Source: Candidatus Portnoybacteria bacterium CG_4_9_14_3_um_filter_43_11
GTDB taxonomy: Bacteria; Patescibacteriota; Minisyncoccia; Portnoybacterales; UBA2143
Length of the DNA stretch: 14,564 nt
Assembly (NCBI GenBank): GCA_002791035.1
Contig: PFWG01000010.1
Span: forward strand, 1-14,564
Direction: 5' to 3'
Shown here piece by piece: positions 12,617 to 14,564 of this stretch. Position 1 is the first letter of the stretch, and every line of letters starts with the position of its first letter. The notes under the pieces are model-generated. The model saw only the letters and a program-made list of their open reading frames with translations, made no database searches and was not told the origin of the DNA. Made by a program: the position numbers and the translations under genes.

Positions 12617-14536
12617 CTATTTAATAATAACCTTTATTTTTTTCAACTGGCTTGGGATTTTCTTGACCCAAAATGGCCAAAAACTGATTGTTGCTCTTTC
12701 AATTTCCAATTGGCTGGATAAATATTTTCTCACTTCAACTTCTTTTTTCCCGGCCAAGTCCGACTTTATTTTCTCAATATCTATCTCAAAAGCCAAATCT
12801 TCCTCGGCTTTTATTTTAAATTTCGCTTCTCCTTTTTGCCAATCAATTTCTATTGGTTCCGACCATTCAATTTTTTGCGTTTCGGAAAGCGGATTCTTGC
12901 CTTCCGGCATTGCCGCGACAAATTTAGAGTTAATTAAATTCTTCAAATCGTCTTCTTTATAGAGTAGACTCCGAACAACTATCTCTATCTCCAAAGTAAA
13001 CTTATCTACCTGGTCGTTTTCTTTCGCCGTGGGAAAAACATTAGTTAAATCCTCTTTTGTCCCGCCTTCAAACATTTTGTAATCTTCGGGAATCTGGTCT
13101 TTGAGAGAACTGTTAACTTCGTCTCTTAGGCCATCGGTCAAAATCTTTTGGGCTTGCTCCAGGTCGGTTTTTAAGACAACTTTGACTTTCTTAGTTGAAC
13201 CATCAGTCATTGCTTCTTTAGAACTGCCATAAAAAGCGGCAAATTTCGGGCCACCCTTAAACCCTGGAATGGTAAAATTACTCGGGCCGATGTTATACTC
13301 TTCGCCGGGCTGGTCGGCGGTAACTTCCACATCAAGCCAACTGGCAATAATTTTGCCTTCATTGATACTGGCGCCGGGGATGATAACATTTTTGGAAATC
13401 CTAAAAATCTTGCCGTCAGACGACTCAAAACGGGTTGTCGCCACTAAGGTTTGCGGCTCGGAACTGTATTCGTTATAAACCGTAATCACGCCGCGCGCTT
13501 TTTCATCCAGTTGCTTTTCACCGGTGGCTAAAAATTCCTGGCTCTTTGTTTTTCTGACGCTAATCTCTTTTAGGGGAATTTCGTTTGTTTGAGCATTAAT
13601 CGCAACGGCATCTTTAGACCCAGTCAAAGATAAATCAAGCGATTCCGCTTCTGTTTTTGGAAATATCGTCAGTTCAGCGCTAGGCAAGATTAAATAGCCG
13701 ATAATTCCCGCGATGATAATCGCTGCTGTGATAAAAATAGCAAAAAATTTTGAGAGCAAGGAAGGTTTGCCTGAATAATAAGCCATTTTTTCTTTAATAG
13801 AATCGGGATAATTTTCCGGCTTGATTCTTCTTTTGATTTTTGGTTCTTTGGCGTCTTTTTTCCTTTTTGGGAAAAACCGTCTTTTGGCAGCCGAACGAAA
13901 TAGGTTGACTTTAATATTCTTTTTTGGATTGATGATATCCGCCATTTTTTTCAAAGACGCGTCCTTATCTATTTTTGAGACGATTAACCTGTTTTTCTTT
14001 TTGTTGTTTTTCATCTCTTTCGCCAAAATATCAATCATATTGTCTTTGTTCTCGTCCAGTTTTCCTTCTAAAGAGGCCGCGGTTATTGATTCAAACTGCT
14101 CCTGTTCTTCCACGGCTGGCAGGTCTTCGTCTTTTTCACTGTCCGCCGGCTGGCGGGGCAGACTTTCCTCTGTTGCCTTTCCTTGTTGTTTTTTGGTTTC
14201 TCCTTCTAATTCGTCGTCTGGCGGCGGAACCAACAATGTTTCTTCTTCCTGCTCTTCCTCTTCGGAAAATTTAATCGAAAAATCCTTGTCCTTAACAACG
14301 CCGAAACCGACTCCTTCCGCAATTTCTTTGCCTAAGTCGTCTGAAACAATCAAAGTTATGTCTTTCCCCATCAGTTCGGCTTCTCTCTTTAGGAGTTTTA
14401 GGTTAATTAAACTCTGCCAGACCTGCGCCCCTTGGGGAATGACCAGATTAAACTTATTCTCGGGACTGTCAATTATTTGATCAATAATTGAAATGATTTC
14501 TTCGTTTGGCTCAACAAAAATATTTTTTTTATTCAT
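12617..14536 (-). CDS. Single-pass membrane protein with baseplate J/gp47-like external region
   Basis: The function is unknown. The 639-residue protein has five parts. Residues 1-90 form an alpha/beta domain with IFVEPNEEI, LVIPQGAQVWQSLINLKLLK (31-50) and TLIVSDDLGKEIAEGVG (61-77), resembling the nucleotide-binding-like fold seen at the front of related Parcubacteria proteins. Residues 91-150 are a strongly acidic linker. Residues 178-250 are Lys/Arg-rich. A transmembrane helix spans about 264-284. The rest is a beta-rich extracytoplasmic part. At 347-426, ARGVITVYNEYSSEPQTL, TTRFESSDGKIFRI and ADQPGEEYNIGPSNFTIPGF resemble the Baseplate_J family. The C-terminus ends with FWPFWVKKIPSQLKKIKVII. 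The basic flank puts the N-terminus in the cytoplasm. AGGA lies about 10 nt before the ATG. No other phage or injection-system gene is nearby, so a domesticated surface role is inferred. Confidence 0.72.
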   Translation of the reverse strand: MNKKNIFVEPNEEIISIIDQIIDSPENKFNLVIPQGAQVWQSLINLKLLKREAELMGKDITLIVSDDLGKEIAEGVGFGVVKDKDFSIKFSEEEEQEEETLLVPPPDDELEGETKKQQGKATEESLPRQPADSEKDEDLPAVEEQEQFESITAASLEGKLDENKDNMIDILAKEMKNNKKKNRLIVSKIDKDASLKKMADIINPKKNIKVNLFRSAAKRRFFPKRKKDAKEPKIKRRIKPENYPDSIKEKMAYYSGKPSLLSKFFAIFITAAIIIAGIIGYLILPSAELTIFPKTEAESLDLSLTGSKDAVAINAQTNEIPLKEISVRKTKSQEFLATGEKQLDEKARGVITVYNEYSSEPQTLVATTRFESSDGKIFRISKNVIIPGASINEGKIIASWLDVEVTADQPGEEYNIGPSNFTIPGFKGGPKFAAFYGSSKEAMTDGSTKKVKVVLKTDLEQAQKILTDGLRDEVNSSLKDQIPEDYKMFEGGTKEDLTNVFPTAKENDQVDKFTLEIEIVVRSLLYKEDDLKNLINSKFVAAMPEGKNPLSETQKIEWSEPIEIDWQKGEAKFKIKAEEDLAFEIDIEKIKSDLAGKKEVEVRKYLSSQLEIERATISFWPFWVKKIPSQLKKIKVIIK

Positions 14537-14564
14537 AGAAAATTCTTCCTAATTGTTATTATGC

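Noticed and set aside
13821..14480. Long plus-strand open frame of about 219 codons opposite the 639-residue gene
   Set aside because: Its Ser/Phe/Leu-rich product is the complement of the Lys/Glu-rich coding of the minus strand; it shows no family signature, and the minus frame has clear domains.
12617..14536. Prophage or contractile injection cluster
   Set aside because: Only a single baseplate-J-like protein is present, with a transmembrane helix; no sheath, tube, terminase or integrase gene is in the window.
1..14564. Recoded UGA (Gly or Trp) genetic code
   Set aside because: TGA ends mreB, holB and rseP where these proteins normally end, and no in-frame TGA is needed inside any gene.

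Overview
The window reads as a chromosomal segment of an ultra-small-genome bacterium of the Candidate Phyla Radiation, most likely Parcubacteria-like. The case is cumulative: genes packed with gaps of a few bases, sparse Shine-Dalgarno sequences, a short L13, lysine-rich N-terminal extensions on S9 and S11, a PEGA-domain membrane protein, and a membrane-anchored baseplate-J-like protein of a type common in that group. Several genes end in TGA at positions where the protein family also ends, so UGA is a stop here. That argues against the Absconditabacteria/Gracilibacteria code. The lineage is an inference, because no rRNA is present.

Left block (33-7142, all minus strand): a seven-gene run transcribed as murA, mreB, two GT4 glycosyltransferases, holB (delta prime), frr, and an RseP-type M50 protease. 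Gaps are 6-12 nt or a 4-nt overlap, so it is probably one operon. It joins envelope work (peptidoglycan precursor, rod-shape cytoskeleton, surface glycans, membrane protease) to a clamp-loader subunit and ribosome recycling. mreC, mreD, rodA and pyrH are not present beside their usual partners.

Centre (7143-8283): a 138-bp divergent intergenic region carries back-to-back promoters whose -35 hexamers overlap. It drives murA leftward and a PEGA/beta-propeller-like membrane protein rightward. The rightward transcript appears leaderless or nearly so. The rightward gene ends at a strong bidirectional hairpin terminator, which also ends the ribosomal operon arriving from the right.

Right block (8289-12535, minus strand): a classical alpha-operon set, infA, rpmJ, rpsM, rpsK, rpsD, rpoA, rplQ, rplM, rpsI. 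It starts at a recognisable promoter (TTGACT, 17 nt, TAAGAT) placed so that the infA GTG would be the first transcribed base. A 13-bp perfect hairpin lies immediately upstream of that promoter. The 37-aa L36 gene (12190-12303) is easily missed because of its size.

Far right (12617-14536, minus strand): a 639-aa single-pass membrane protein with a cytoplasmic alpha/beta domain, an acidic linker, a basic juxtamembrane segment and a large external region resembling baseplate J/gp47. It is the least understood gene in the window. No RNA genes, CRISPR, insertion sequences or phage modules were seen, and no gene-free stretch exceeds 138 bp.
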